NCBI GenBank assembly: GCA_024195265.1 | Contig: JAJLRJ010000008.1 | Span: forward strand, 26,742,932 to 26,806,931 | Source of the DNA: Dendrophyllia cribrosa | Taxonomy: Eukaryota > Cnidaria > Anthozoa > Scleractinia > Dendrophylliidae | Length of the DNA stretch: 64,000 nucleotides | Direction: 5' to 3' | In this document: piece by piece, positions 24,501-33,879 of the stretch | Layout: the number at the start of each line of letters is the position of its first letter | Position numbering within the stretch: the first letter of the stretch is position 1 | Translations under genes and position numbers: made by a program | The notes under the pieces: generated by a model | Told to the model about the DNA's origin: nothing | What the model saw: the letters and a program-made list of their open reading frames with translations, nothing else | Database searches by the model: none

Positions 24501-27310
24501 TTTTCATTCGGGAAAATGCAAAACAAAATAAACATGCTATCAAATTACATTTAGCACGCATTTTGCATACATCTCGAGGTTGTGTTTTTTGCGCAAACTT
24601 TCGAAAAAATTGTGCGAACCTTTAATGGAAATTATTCACACTACATAAAATGTACGGATTTCTCAGAAAGAAACTCGCTCAGATCGGAATCAATTTATTT
24701 AGAGGTGGTATTTCGGTTTTACCCGATCGAGTTCATCGTGTCACGCAATGTGATTTTGTTGAGACAAATAAATTTTAGTGAAGAAAAACAGCCGCAAATT
24801 GGCGATTGCTGGGTACATTTTAATCCCCAAAGTAAAACATCCATTTGTATTTTTCATTTATGCAGAATTTCCTCCCTGTCATATTTTTCTGGCCTGGCTA
24901 GAACACTGGTGATTGAATATTTGGTTGGTCACAGGATTGCGCAATCCCGCACAATTTCCCGCACAATCGAAGTTATTTCCCGCACAATTTGCCCCAAAAC
25001 TCCTGCACAATTTTGGATTTTTCCCCGCACCCTGTCAGAATCCCTGTTTATAACTGTTTTGCCTATCAGTTTTTGCTCTAAAAAATGATTTTTGATTTAC
25101 TTGAAAACCATCATCAACGAATTAACAGAAAGTCACCGAATCCTTAAATTTTTGATGAAAATATTCTACCCAATTTTATTCGAAAACGCTCTCATAGAAT
25201 TTTTTCAAACTTTGCAGTCTTGAAGACCAACATCTATAGACTTTGAGAGGCATATACAGTCATTTTAAAAGTTTAGGTCTAGATGTTAAGAAAATTACTA
25301 ATATACAAAAGCCATGACGTCATCAGATTATTGTTTTGGTAACACCAATGTCAATCAAATCTACTTTCTTGAGAAAGTTCATTTCATCTATACATGTAGT
25401 ATACGTGCGAAGCAACTTGCCTGACCAAGCTCAGAAAGTTGTACCTCCTTCTTAATCGAAGCGTCACTAGCATTTTAGCATAAATAATGTATTCCTTAAC
25501 ATCAGAACAACTTAAAACATCAGATCCCTCCAGATCCCTCCAAATTTTTCAAGTTGAATAAAACCATCAAAGTGTGGGCACTTTTCAATACTTTGAATTG
25601 ACAGCGAGCTGATTTAGGGAATTCGCGCACATTTGCAGAGTTGAATATGAAAATTCTTTGAGGAATAAAATGAATTTAGACCGAAGCAAGTTCAAGTAAA
25701 TGAGTATAAAAAGGGTTACATTTTATTTCCAAAAGCCGTCTTGAACAAAGGATAGCGTAAAAAATCTTGGTAAATGCACCAGTGCTGAAAGCTCAAATCA
25801 GTATAAAACATGCAGCAAAATATATGTGCACGCTATATTGTGCGTACAAGCTAGTTGTACGCGTCAGTTACATCAGAACTACTGTGTCTAGCTAAAACCG
25901 TGGATAAAAGAAATAGCTATTACAGAAGAACTTTTTTCCCAAGGGTTTTCAGCTTTTTAGAGAATTTATTTGGTTAACACAGTGCAAGAATGTTGTCATA
26001 TACAGTGTATATGTGTGGACAAGCAGTTGGATGCTTACACGTTCAAGCGCACGCACATTTTGTTGACACAATTTTTTCAAAGTGGCTTGGATATTAAATC
26101 TTCCTTTGTCGTGTCATCCTTCGAAGAAATCTTCGAAAGCATGTATCTGTTTGTTGCAAGAGAAGTTTTCTTGACATTACAAATCCTGACAAAAGAAGAC
26201 CGACAGACAACAGGCCTTAAAAAGGGTGTCTTGACAGCCACTGCTCGCGTCGGCGGTCACTGGAAAATGCAAGGTCACGTGATGAGACAAATTTTGTATA
26301 TATCTCTCATTCGCGTTGCATTGTGGGATAGGCTTCCAACCCCCCCTGAAATAGGTCTAAGTTCACATAAATATAATGATGTCATAGTCACATTCTAAGA
26401 ATTTGTTTTTAATTTTGCAATAGCTAAAGCTTCACAGTATAGTTTTACCCTTAGTTTTTTACCCACATTTGATGTGCAAAAAGCTGTTTTCTAATTTGAA
26501 TTCATGAATTTCATTTTCATATTTCATTTAAGATAGTTGAATGCTTCTTTTGACTTAATCATTTAGGGGCCGATTACATGGCGAATTTCAGACCGGGCTG
26601 AGATTTCAACCCGGTCAACCGCGCTGAAATTTCGTTGTGATTACATGACAAATTTCAGCCCGGGCTGAGATTTCAGCCCGGGCGCCAAGTTTGAAATTAC
26701 GCGAGAAGATTGACAACGATAATCAAAATGGCGTCGAAGATTCGACTGCGCGTGCCCAAAGTCACTTTTCAGACCGGGCTGAAATTCTGATGCGATTACA
26801 TGGCGAATTTCAGCCCGTTTGGCGGTTTCAGAAACCGGGCTGGAATTTTCAGCCCGGGCTGAAACTTTGTTCATGTAATCGCTAACATCATTTTATGAGG
26901 ATTTATTTCGGAAGCCGGGCTGAAATCTCAGCCCGGTCAACCGGGCTGAAATTCGCCATGTAATCGGCCCCTTAGATTGTAAGATTGTTAATTTTTGCAT
27001 GTGTAGTAATTCCAAAAAATAAATACGAAGTTAAATAAAAATAAAATAAAATCATTAAAAAATCAAGTGATCTGCACAATGTACTGGTTTTGAAATTGCT
27101 CGTTTTGGTAGCAAATTGATCGTGATTTTCAGAACGCGTGTTCGATAACCCAGCAACGACATTGCACGGTACTTACATGATAATATAGCATATTATAGTG
27201 AGTTGAACCAGTCTGTTGATGATTCCAATCGTCTTGCTTTGTATGTGCACCACTTTGCTTGTATTGTACTCAAAAAACACCGCAGAAAGAGCCTTGCAAA
27301 AGCCAGACAT
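6388..27310 (-). CDS. P2RX4: P2X purinoceptor (ATP-gated cation channel), 11 exons, complete
   Basis: Trimeric ATP-gated cation channel of the plasma membrane or endolysosome. Exons in coding order: 27177-27310, 21584-21761, 18211-18358, 17136-17256, 12099-12182, 10707-10848, 10152-10237, 9382-9426, 8506-8596, 7548-7613, 6388-6519; all junctions are GT-AG with consistent phases, giving 408 residues. Start is ATG at 27310 (A at -3). Seen: N-terminal TxK phosphosite (T17-K19), TM1 about 31-50, ATP-contact residues K67, K69, T206, N311-F312-R313 and K330, ten ectodomain cysteines (126,137,143,160,173,179,237,247,281,290), four N-glycosylation sequons (75,81,139,190), TM2 about 349-376 with GSGLALLG, and YxxxK at 384-388. 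K67 and K69 fall at the same numbers as in human P2X4, and overall reading is closest to P2X4 from memory; subtype is an inference. Introns carry many transposon fragments but every exon is intact. Confidence 0.96.
7673..7697. repeat. (ACAAT)n microsatellite
   Basis: About five pentamer copies in P2X intron 9. The rest of introns 9 and 10 up to 8046 shows nothing recognisable. Confidence 0.8.
7978..8308. mobile_element. AGAGCGG-type MITE with duplicated left end
   Basis: Main copy 8047-8308 runs from AGAGCGGTTTACAATTGAG to aaactgctct, inverted ends. The first about 65 bp plus flank are repeated in tandem at about 7978-8046. Interior has CCAAT-type and tttcccgcgc words shared with the element at 9023-9306. 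Confidence 0.7.
9023..9306. mobile_element. AGAGCAG-type MITE in P2X intron 8
   Basis: Begins AGAGCAGTTTTCAATTGAG and ends with its reverse complement. Rich in aaaaccaaaacc and ccaatcac words. Same family as 7978-8308 and partial copies near 49550-49760. Confidence 0.75.
9525..10072. mobile_element. TTAA-flanked MITE (piggyBac type), P2X intron 7
   Basis: TTAA at 9521-9524 and 10073-10076 bracket inverted ends GGTGGCTCC / GGAGCCACC. 548 bp, no transposase. TTAA target duplication is the piggyBac signature; Kolobok elements share it. Confidence 0.75.
10977..11540. repeat. Trinucleotide (CAT/ATC) satellite, about 560 bp
   Basis: Imperfect CAT, CAC and ATT triplets fill this part of P2X intron 5, with a longer-range repeat of about 180 bp (gaacattatcac / gcattatgaacac blocks). 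Open frames of His, Ile, Met or Asp in every frame are artefacts. Confidence 0.9.
11641..12043. mobile_element. TTAA-flanked MITE, P2X intron 5
   Basis: TTAA at 11637-11640 and 12044-12047. Ends AGGGAGGGTTTCACGG and its near reverse complement, pairing through GGCGCATG over about 30 bp. No coding sequence. Confidence 0.75.
13197..13360. mobile_element. Hairpin MITE in P2X intron 4
   Basis: acttattgactaagt at 13201-13215 and its reverse complement at 13343-13357; the pairing continues inward through gccggatgggaaaatat and gtcatggcgcatgg with few mismatches, around a T-rich loop. Confidence 0.7.
13946..14104. mobile_element. Hairpin MITE, GTAGGTTGAAATG ends
   Basis: About 70-bp arms, near perfect: left includes attcaggttaaaatgatttc, right its reverse complement, then a further paired attttgaatt block. 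Loop about 25 nt. Confidence 0.75.
14105..14280. repeat. GCATGC-rich palindromic repeat
   Basis: More than a dozen tgcatgcatgcag-type words, each self-complementary, directly abutting the preceding hairpin element. The Cys/Met-rich open frame across it is not a gene. Confidence 0.8.
14430..15473 (+). pseudogene. Non-LTR retrotransposon (LINE) 3' fragment
   Basis: Shifting plus-strand frames read [67 protein letters not shown] and [14 protein letters not shown], which is the thumb-to-C-terminal part of LINE reverse transcriptases. Several stops (first at 14636) and frameshifts. Ends in a (ATT)n tail at about 15448-15473. Confidence 0.85.
15640..16110. repeat. Direct repeat pair, gagcttgggct(g/a)cctgtggttagac units
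   Basis: A block at about 15655-15775 recurs at about 15985-16110, sharing tctcacacactgct, cttaacctt and aacttcatttctga words. Confidence 0.65.
16141..16390. repeat. Tandem repeat, about 123-bp period
   Basis: agatggtcagaaatg at 16144, agatggccagaaatg at 16267 and a decayed third start near 16377, each followed by ataagtgagaa and a GC-rich inverted bit (gggggtataatgcccccc). Confidence 0.7.
17257..18210. other. P2X intron 3, nothing recognised
   Basis: A C-rich low-complexity patch at 17957-18010 is the only notable structure. Confidence 0.5.
18558..19122 (+). pseudogene. Ty3/gypsy integrase fragment
   Basis: Plus-strand frame reads [36 protein letters not shown] and [11 protein letters not shown], i.e. 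the D, D and E blocks of a retroviral-type integrase core, followed after a TAA by [19 protein letters not shown]. In-frame stops at 18758-18760 and 18992-18994. Preceded by a G run at 18543-18557 and without the upstream reverse transcriptase. Dead fragment. Confidence 0.88.
19103..19562 (-). pseudogene. Ty3/gypsy retropepsin region
   Basis: Minus-strand frame contains [12 protein letters not shown], the active-site signature of a retroviral-type aspartic protease, with Gly-rich sequence before it. It ends at a stop at 19100 next to the oppositely oriented integrase fragment, so the element is rearranged. Separated from gag by a later insertion (about 19563-19738). Confidence 0.82.
19563..19738 (+). 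mobile_element. LINE 3' tail inserted in the gypsy gag-pro region
   Basis: AT-rich 3' UTR ending taataaagttta followed by (TATG)n at 19721-19738. Interrupts the minus-strand gag-protease sequence. Confidence 0.6.
19739..20721 (-). pseudogene. Ty3/gypsy Gag with two CCHC zinc knuckles
   Basis: Minus-strand frame open from ATG at 20721 for about 327 codons until the insertion. Contains a capsid-like part ([17 protein letters not shown]), a linker of about ten GGARN-type units, then zinc knuckles: the first has six residues between His and the last Cys, the second ([14 protein letters not shown]) is canonical CX2CX4HX4C. Good frame but no intact partner genes, so it cannot mobilise itself. Confidence 0.85.
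20766..20970 (-). repeat. Ty3/gypsy 5' LTR, 205 bp
   Basis: On the minus strand it begins TGTAGTGTACAGAG and ends ACTACA (TGTAGT/ACTACA inverted ends), with AATAAA near its end. It is followed by TTGGCGACGAGGAT, the leader usual in animal gypsy elements, and then gag. No second LTR was recognised. Confidence 0.75.
22299..22556. mobile_element. MITE copy 1 inside the 3-kb transposon
   Basis: Ends TACAACCCAAGACAAAA and its near reverse complement (about 29 bp, three mismatches). Contains cagctcaa...cccccctcccccccaaatc. Possible TA target duplication. Confidence 0.8.
23921..24160. mobile_element. MITE copy 2 inside the 3-kb transposon, same orientation
   Basis: Nearly identical to 22299-22556 apart from a deletion of about 16 bp after cagctcaa and single-base changes. 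The two copies flank about 1.36 kb (22557-23920) with no recognised gene. Confidence 0.8.
25053..26565. other. P2X intron 1 segment, nothing recognised
   Basis: One 142-codon open frame (25970-26398, plus) has no domain or splice support and is not called. Confidence 0.45.
26566..26971. mobile_element. MITE with TTA target duplication and cagcccgggctgaaat repeats
   Basis: Ends GGGGCCGATTACATGGCG and reverse complement, about 40 bp, flanked on both sides by TTA. A 3-bp TTA/TWA duplication is usual for PIF/Harbinger. Interior has about eight partly palindromic cagcccgggctgaaat words. Confidence 0.75.
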
Positions 27311-28219
27311 CTTGCTTGTGTAAGCAGTTGTGTAAAACCGGAACTGGAAAAGCCAGGGGCACTGGCTTGGTTACAAAGCTGGTTACTTGGTTACAAAGCT
27401 GGTCGTTCTCAGGTCACGCAAAAATCACGCGCAGACGAGTGTTGATGAGTGAAAAGATCACGTGTTGCGTTTTATTGCCAAATATATCCAAAGAGGCGCT
27501 TTTTACCAGCAGGGTCGAGAGTAACTATTCTTGGTTTTCACATGTTTTAAATGTGTCACGCAATGCGTCACGCTATTTCAGATAAGCCGCGAAAATAAAC
27601 AAAATTGAATCAGCTGAAAGTTATTGTTTGCATTATAAGTGCTTATAAGCCGAGTTAATGGAGCTTATAGCAAATACAATATTTTTGGATGTGATTTTTG
27701 GTGTAATTAAGACTTTGAACTTTGTGCCCCTGAGTGGGGCACGAAAATGGCCGCTCCATACATTTCTTACTAAAAATATCTAATACTCGTTCGCCTATAA
27801 CTCTTGAACGAAATGCTTTTGCGCTTCAAAATTTGACCAAGATGTGTAGTTTTAAACTCTCTACAATTCCATAAACATTTTGGATTCGAAATCTATTTTT
27901 TAATGCTTCTGAATTTTGATATGACGTAAGTGAAAGCCAAGAATAGAGAGGGTCTGAATTGGGGTTTAGTGTTTAGTGTTATTTACCCATAATTTTTAGT
28001 GTTTGCTATTATATTGGCCAATATTTTAATGTTTACTGTTTCCTGAGAAAATAATGTTAAGTGTTTGAAGGGTTTTTCGTAAAACAAACATAGTCTTTTA
28101 GCAATGTAAATACTTATCTGCTCTGCGGAGAACGCTAATAAAATCACTCAATCGCCATGCCTGAACTTTGAACCTTTGCTCAAAGGGGCAGTAGTCTCTT
28201 TTTTCTACCTATGCGCAAC

Positions 28220-28294
28220 CAACCTCGTTCCCAGGACCTTTACCCTGGCTTGGGGGCCCCGCAAGCCAGGGTAAAGGTCCTGGGAACGAGGTTG
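28220..28294. mobile_element. 75-bp perfect-hairpin MITE with 9-bp target duplication
   Basis: 33-bp arms starting CAACCTCGTTCCCAGG, perfect by eye, around a 9-bp spacer. Flanks ATGCGCAAC at 28211-28219 and 28295-28303 are identical: a 9-bp duplication, MULE-like. Confidence 0.82.
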
Positions 28295-28904
28295 ATGCGC
28301 AACAGTACTCTGGGAAAACTGGGGACCAATCTCGTAAATTCCTCCTGCCAGTATCACAGTTAGAGACTTATTCCTAAGATCATAGAATCGACAACATTGA
28401 GAATAACAGGTCTATTATATCTTAATTTTCATCTAAAAGGAGGCAGGCGCGTACTTGGGGTAACCCTATCCTAAAGCTGGACTAAAATGCTTTTAGCAAC
28501 GAGCCACAAGCAGCATTTGTGTTAGGCCTATCACCTAAAATAACGATGAGCAAATAGCATTAAATTCAAAGTCAACCACTGCTAAGAGAAATTTAGAAAG
28601 ATCCTTCCCTAATCTCTTACAAAAGGAGATATACTCGTTCGATCAAAACGATGAGGTCACGATCCACATTATCACGAGCTTGTGACTCGTGTTTGGTCTG
28701 GAAAAACTTCTCTCCAAACTCAAGGAACTGCGATGGGCACTGAGGTGGATCCAGGAAAGGGGTTGATGGGGTTGCAACCCCCCCCCCCCCCCCTTTGAGC
28801 AGCTATCGGAGTTTTAATTTGTTTGACTCTTCACAATTTTTTAAAGACAATTGTTTAAACACTAAACTAGTGAGCGGAACTCTGCGAACTGTAGTTGCAA
28901 AACT

Positions 28905-29600
28905 TGTTTATTCTCCTACGCGTTTCGTCTAACAGTCGTAGACTTCTTCAGGGAGTTTTACAAACAAACACTACATGTTAATGCCTGTATTTAGGCTATT
29001 ACAGCGGCTATTTCGAGAAACACAGACCGCAAAGGTGCGGCCGGATTTACGAAAAAGGAACAGGCGAAGCTGTGAAATAGTTTACGCAGGGTGTGAGAGA
29101 GTGGGGGCCACGGTTTTAAATAAAATAAACGCTTCACAAACGCTTTTCGATTCTTCCGGGGGGGCATGGTCCCGGACCCCACTAGAAGCTCGCCATCAAC
29201 GCCGATGGCGTCGAAAGTTATTAAGGTGAGCAACCCTCCCTTTCAGGAATTCCTGGATCCGCCCCTGAGGCACAAAGATGGCTGTTGCGTTTGCAAACTT
29301 CTTTATGTCGGCGGTTGAAACTGAAATAATTGGACTATGTAAAACCACTTGAGTGCAAAAAATACATTGACGACATATTTTCATTGTGGACTGTCGATAA
29401 AAAGGAGATTATAGAAGAGTTCATTGTCCTAGCAAACAGACACCACTCTACAATAAAATTCACGGCTGAAATCTCAGACAAAGAAATAACCTTTCTGGAG
29501 ACAACTGTCTTCAAAGGCGAGAGATTTAACAGAGAAGCAATCCTCGATATCCGCACACACTTTAAACCGACAGACTTTCCAGTGTTAAAGCGTTCTTGGT
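28905..29600 (+). pseudogene. Penelope-like retroelement fragment (reverse transcriptase)
   Basis: Plus-strand frames read MAVAFANFFMSAVETEI, then after a shift YIDDIFSLW (the catalytic Y-x-D-D block), HHSTIKFTAEISDKEITFLET and GERFNREAILDIRTHFKPT, the order seen in Penelope-like reverse transcriptases. No GIY-YIG endonuclease. The minus strand at 28920-28955 carries a CTGAAGA...CGAAAC motif (see findings). Confidence 0.75.
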
Positions 29601-31344
29601 ATATAGTCGAAACATTTTCGGATTTCTCCTCAGAAATCTTCGGTAGTCTTCGGGAATCTTCGGAAATGATCGGAAACGTTCGAATGACCTTCGGGAAACT
29701 TTCCGACAATTTTGGAGCCGTTTTTGTTTCTATTGGATAAAATTTACTGTTACGGTGATTTTTTTTACTGTTAGTGTTAAAATGCCTAAAATTTAACCGT
29801 TTGATGTTACAGAGCCCAAAAATTAAGTGTTAAATGTTATTGAAGTATCCCCATTCAGACGATCTTTTATAGTTTCAACTCACAACAGGAAGACAAAGTT
29901 TCCAGGAAGCCGGGCCAGGAAGAAACTTGAGCTCTTCCACTTATTCAAGGAAGGGTAAAGTGCAAAATCGTAAGCAGAGGCATGCAGTTACTTACAAAAA
30001 ATGTTGGTTTAAAAAATAACTCTCGCTAGCCTCCATTAAAAGCTGCAAAAGGACCGAATAACTACGGAGAAAAAAAAACATGCATGTAATCAGTTCTTGG
30101 GTGTTAAATATTTTGGAAATCATTCTGCAAGGGCCAACATGTTTCCAGTTTTACAGTCAGCCTTGCTTGATTAGTTATTTCCTAATATATTTTAGGCTTG
30201 TTTTTGAAAGTTGTCACAGAAATTGAGATATTTTAATGCACAATCCACTGCTATTTAAAAAAAATAACCTTAGTTTTAAAATTGCTCTATTGAAATTTGA
30301 AAATCAGTTTTGTAGGCAACTCAGAAAATACTACCTGACATATAGTAACAAACAGATTGTCTTATACAAAGTTTTTTTTATGTTTTCCAAAACAATTTTA
30401 CGGGAAAATTCCACCATCTTGATATTTAGTTTTGTACTCTGAGTCAGTTCAAAATCAGTCACTTTAGGTCGAATTTCCCATTGGTTAATTATTAACCAGC
30501 CCCTTTAATTGAAATAAAGCCGTTTGTTATAAGCACAGTAACTTTCAACCAAATGGTTGGATGCCCATGGAGTCTTACTTTGTGCATAAATGATCCATCT
30601 AGAATATAAACCTCGGAGGGGGGCATTAATGCGAAAAATACAAAATAACAATAGTAAAACGGTTTAATTACGACAGTATAGTTCCAGAAAATGGACGTTT
30701 TCTTAGATTTATCTACTAAAGAATTACGTACTTTCATGATCCTGAAAATTTCAGAAAATTTGGCTAAAATGCAAGAGAGATTTGTGTTATTTTAGAAAAA
30801 CGGTCTTTAAGTTAAGACAATGGATTCTTCATCAATTATAGGTTGGGTGAGGGTAGGGGGTGATTGCATTCATTTAGCACGTGTTATAAACCTTAAAGAA
30901 TGTAAACAATAGTTGCTAGGGTCGTTGCTATGGGAAAAATTATATACCATTGTTCAGTTATCTTATAGGTCACTTGTTTAGTGCTGCAAAGTTAGTGAAA
31001 TTCTTTCAAAATGGGATTTTCTTTTGTTTTTACTGCTAAAGTTCATACATGAAGTTCATACCCCGTAAAAACCTTGAAAACCCCGTGAAAGCCACGGCCG
31101 ACAACTGACAATAAGCAACGGCGACTCTGTTCAAGCGCGCACAAGCAAGTTTTTTCTGTGCGTGTTTGTTTTGATTGACAACCAGTCAGACTGAATTTGA
31201 TTGGTCGATAACAGCGCGCGCTTTTCTCTCCATTGTTATGTCATAAATCAAAACATTTCATTCGAAAAGAGAATTGAGCAGGGTTAGACGTGTTTTTTGA
31301 GGCTCTTGAATTCTTTTAAGAAAAAAAACCTTTTAACGCTTAAA

Positions 31345-33630
31345 ATGGGACAAGCTTACAGCTCGTATAAGTCAAAGAGAAGAGAAAAAGCCGATCGTAA
31401 AAGGTTAGTGTTGTTATTTGATCAAATCGAGGCTTTATGTGTAAAAAAGAAACGCGCTTGTGCAACCTTTCTTTGGACATATTTTTGAAATTTGCGCGCA
31501 TAGCTGTTTCTTTTTATTGTAGCGCGTTTCACGATTGACTGTCAGGACATTTTTTGGTCCTCTTTGCGCCCTCTGGTCTCTGGATTGGGTTTTATACTTT
31601 GTTTTAACCAACCATTCGCAAATTAGCTCAAATTGCGCAAAATGCTTAGTTTACGAGCGCTTTCCCGCGCGGCGCACTTGCTAGCCTGCGAGCAAGCTCT
31701 CGGGTTCGGGGACGGGGAGTGGAGGAAGGCGGAGGGCCCCTTCCCTATCCCCGGATCCGAGAGCTTTGCTCGCAGGCTAGCAAGCAAGCGCGGGAAGGCG
31801 CTCGTAAAGCAAGCACGAGTCATAGCTTGTTTTGATTTTGCGCAATTTGCGACTGGTTGTTTGAAAAAAGGTATGAAAGAAAATTGTTCTGACACTTAAT
31901 CGTGAAACGTGCTACGAAAATAAAAGAAACAGAAATCGGCAGCCACCCTCAAGCCCGAGAGCTTGTTCGCAGGCTACGCACTTGCAAGATTTTGCCTTGT
32001 GTTCTTTGTGTTCATTGACTTCTTTTGGCGCGACAATTTTACTTTTGGGTTTACAGAAGTTATAAGAGTTCGACTCAGTCATCATTAATAATCATTGTTT
32101 AAGGTTTTTCAAGTTTTAGTGAATACATTTCTCTTCTAATCTAATTACACAGGCAGCAAAGAGAACAGTTAGAAGAAGCAATGGAATACATTTTTCATCT
32201 TCAGAAAGAACAAGAGCGCTTGACTGAGTAAGTAAATTAATGATGTATTCACCATTTAATTATTCTACAAAGTTGATAAATGGCCATCAGTTGCAACTAG
32301 TGAGAATGAGGAATGTTTGACACAAGGAACTGCACGCACAAAATAAATCTTTCCTTTGTAGAACTAGTTCACGTTACTTACAAGTTGTTTCTTACTTTCT
32401 AACAGACAACTTCAAGAGCTTTATACGTATTACCCAGACTTCAGATCAGAGCACAGAGATGGCATTGAGTGCAGAACCGCTGTAATGAAGGAAGAAGCTG
32501 AAGCGTTAGAGCGAAAGCTTTACCTCGAAGAAATTGCTCTCGATGTTACAGATAAGAGATGCGATTTTCTGGACAGGAATTTAAGGTGAGGCTCCATTTT
32601 GCTAGAATAGTTAGATAGAATAGCGTTGTTTGATAGAATAGCGTTGTGCTTTGGAGAGTTTTTGGAAGATCACAAAATTCAACAAACGCGACTTTCCATT
32701 TTTGTTTTTCGAAACGTTTTTTGAGACCAAATAGAGAATAACTTTAATGGCGGTAAAGACTTTCCGATCTGATTTTCGCACTGCGCTGACAAAAAAAGAC
32801 GGAGTAAGAAAACAAAGCGAAGACTTGAAATGTCAGCGTGTAAGTCACATACGTAATAAGAATAGCGTCCATTTAACAAAGGTAAACTGACGTAGGAATT
32901 TACAATTGGGATGGGACTGCACGAATATTGAAGCTGAGAGGTAGGGTTGATGACCGTTCACTAAATAAAGGGTGTCCGCTAACGCAAACTGAACACCGGC
33001 AATTCAACAATATTCCTGGACCCGGTTGTTCAAAAGGTGGATAGCGCTATCCACCGGATAAATCACTATCCAGAGGATAACACAAAGGATTTTGTTAATA
33101 CTTGTGCACTGGACAGTGATTTATCCGGTGGATAGCATAATCCACCTTTTAAACAACCGGGGCCTGGTCTACCAAACCTCTTCCTCCCTTTCCGCCTGAT
33201 TTAGGGAATGAAAGAGGGCACTGGGGCGAGAGAGCGTTTACTCTTCTCCAGATCCCTCTCCAGTGCATTAAATTTCCTTTCACTTGAGAGCCGTGTACTC
33301 TTACCAAGCTACTCTTAAATTTTCTACTTCTGTGATCGCTTATGATGGGTTACCTGTGAACCATGTTTACCTGTGAACCATTTTTTGTCTTTATACAAGA
33401 GCCATTACACGAGAATAATTCCCCTAAAACATGTTATGTCTTTGTTCTTTTGCAGTCTCCTTCAGCAGAACGAGGTTGATTTGGAGTATGAATGTTCAAG
33501 TGGACAGAGAAACTTGTCTGCATTAAAACTCAAACACGAGGCCTGTCAGTTCGGAGCGTATCAGAAAGCAAATCCTATTGAGAAGTGGACTGTTACCTCG
33601 CTTCCTAACCTGTACTTCGCATCATTTTAA
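31345..33630 (+). CDS. Unrecognised 162-residue myristoylated coiled-coil protein, 4 exons
   Basis: Exons 31345-31403, 32153-32227, 32406-32585, 33456-33630; GT-AG introns with consistent phases. I do not recognise the family. The start chosen is the ATG of MGQAYSSYK (A at -3, G at +4): Gly2 with Ser6 fits the N-myristoyltransferase consensus, and a strongly basic stretch (residues 9-26, many K/R) follows, the usual myristate-plus-basic membrane anchor. An upstream in-frame ATG at 31297 would add 16 residues and destroy that motif. Residues about 20-50 and 75-110 are Glu/Gln/Leu-rich and look like coiled coils; the tail ends in hydrophobic SLPNLYFASF. Intron 1 carries a 0.4-kb inverted-repeat element and intron 3 a MITE, yet the frame is open across four exons, which argues for a real gene. 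Inference: a peripheral membrane adaptor. Divergent to P2X, about 4 kb away. Confidence 0.82.
31519..31913. mobile_element. Inverted-repeat element in intron 1 of the small gene
   Basis: gtagcgcgtttcacgatt at the left pairs imperfectly with the right end; an inner pair (gctagcctgcgagcaagctctcgg and reverse complement, 31680-31790) is stronger, around a GC-rich centre. The mirrored 88-90-codon frames are artefacts. Confidence 0.7.
33016..33168. mobile_element. MITE in intron 3 of the small gene
   Basis: Ends CCCGGTTGTTCAAAAGGTGG and near reverse complement, with a second inner pair ccggataaatcact. Under 160 bp. Confidence 0.7.
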
Positions 33631-33747
33631 ACATAAAAAAACTGCGGATAAACATCAAATGTTTGGACTGAAAACTTGCTTTAAAAAAGTAAGATCCAAT
33701 CAGATTTCATCAGCAATTGTAAATATGTAAATAGCTGTAAATATGTA

Positions 33748-33774
33748 AATAAATTGTGTAAATAGTGTAATAAA
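33748..33774 (+). terminator. Two polyadenylation signals of the small coiled-coil gene
   Basis: AATAAA at 33748-33753 and 33769-33774, about 120-140 nt after the stop at 33630, in a 3' UTR made of repeated tgtaaata-like words. Confidence 0.6.
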
Positions 33775-33879
33775 TAGAACGTTAATTAGCCATGATGTGT
33801 CATTGTGAGTTATGTATGGAGATGCGTCGTTATTAAATTTACCAAACGTTCTTTTAACCGATTATCCAATCACTTCATT

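Larger units (their letters stand above)
22012..25046. mobile_element. 3.0-kb inverted-repeat DNA transposon with subterminal CCCGCACAAT repeats
   Basis: Ends CAGGGATTCTGACAGGG and its reverse complement (about 21 bp perfect), flanked by TTTATA at 22006-22011 and 25047-25052. Both ends hold several CCCGCACAAT words in the same orientation. No transposase was recognised; a short frame from 24290 starts [11 protein letters not shown] and soon stops. Contains two copies of a smaller MITE. Located in P2X intron 1. Confidence 0.78.
27311..31344. other. Divergent intergenic region between P2X and the small gene
   Basis: Holds the 28220-28294 hairpin, a C15 run at 28779, the Penelope fragment and TTCGG-rich low complexity at 29615-29715. 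No other exon or promoter motif could be supported; 29870-31344 shows nothing specific. Confidence 0.5.

Noticed and set aside
24582..25088. 168-codon open frame
   Set aside because: Crosses the subterminal repeats of the 3-kb transposon and shows no domain.
25970..26398. 142-codon open frame
   Set aside because: No recognisable motif, inside P2X intron 1, wrong strand for that gene, no splice partners.
28620..28745. Minus-strand frame QFLEFGEKFF...
   Set aside because: About 40 codons after an AG, but no partner exons and unknown family; likely repeat debris.
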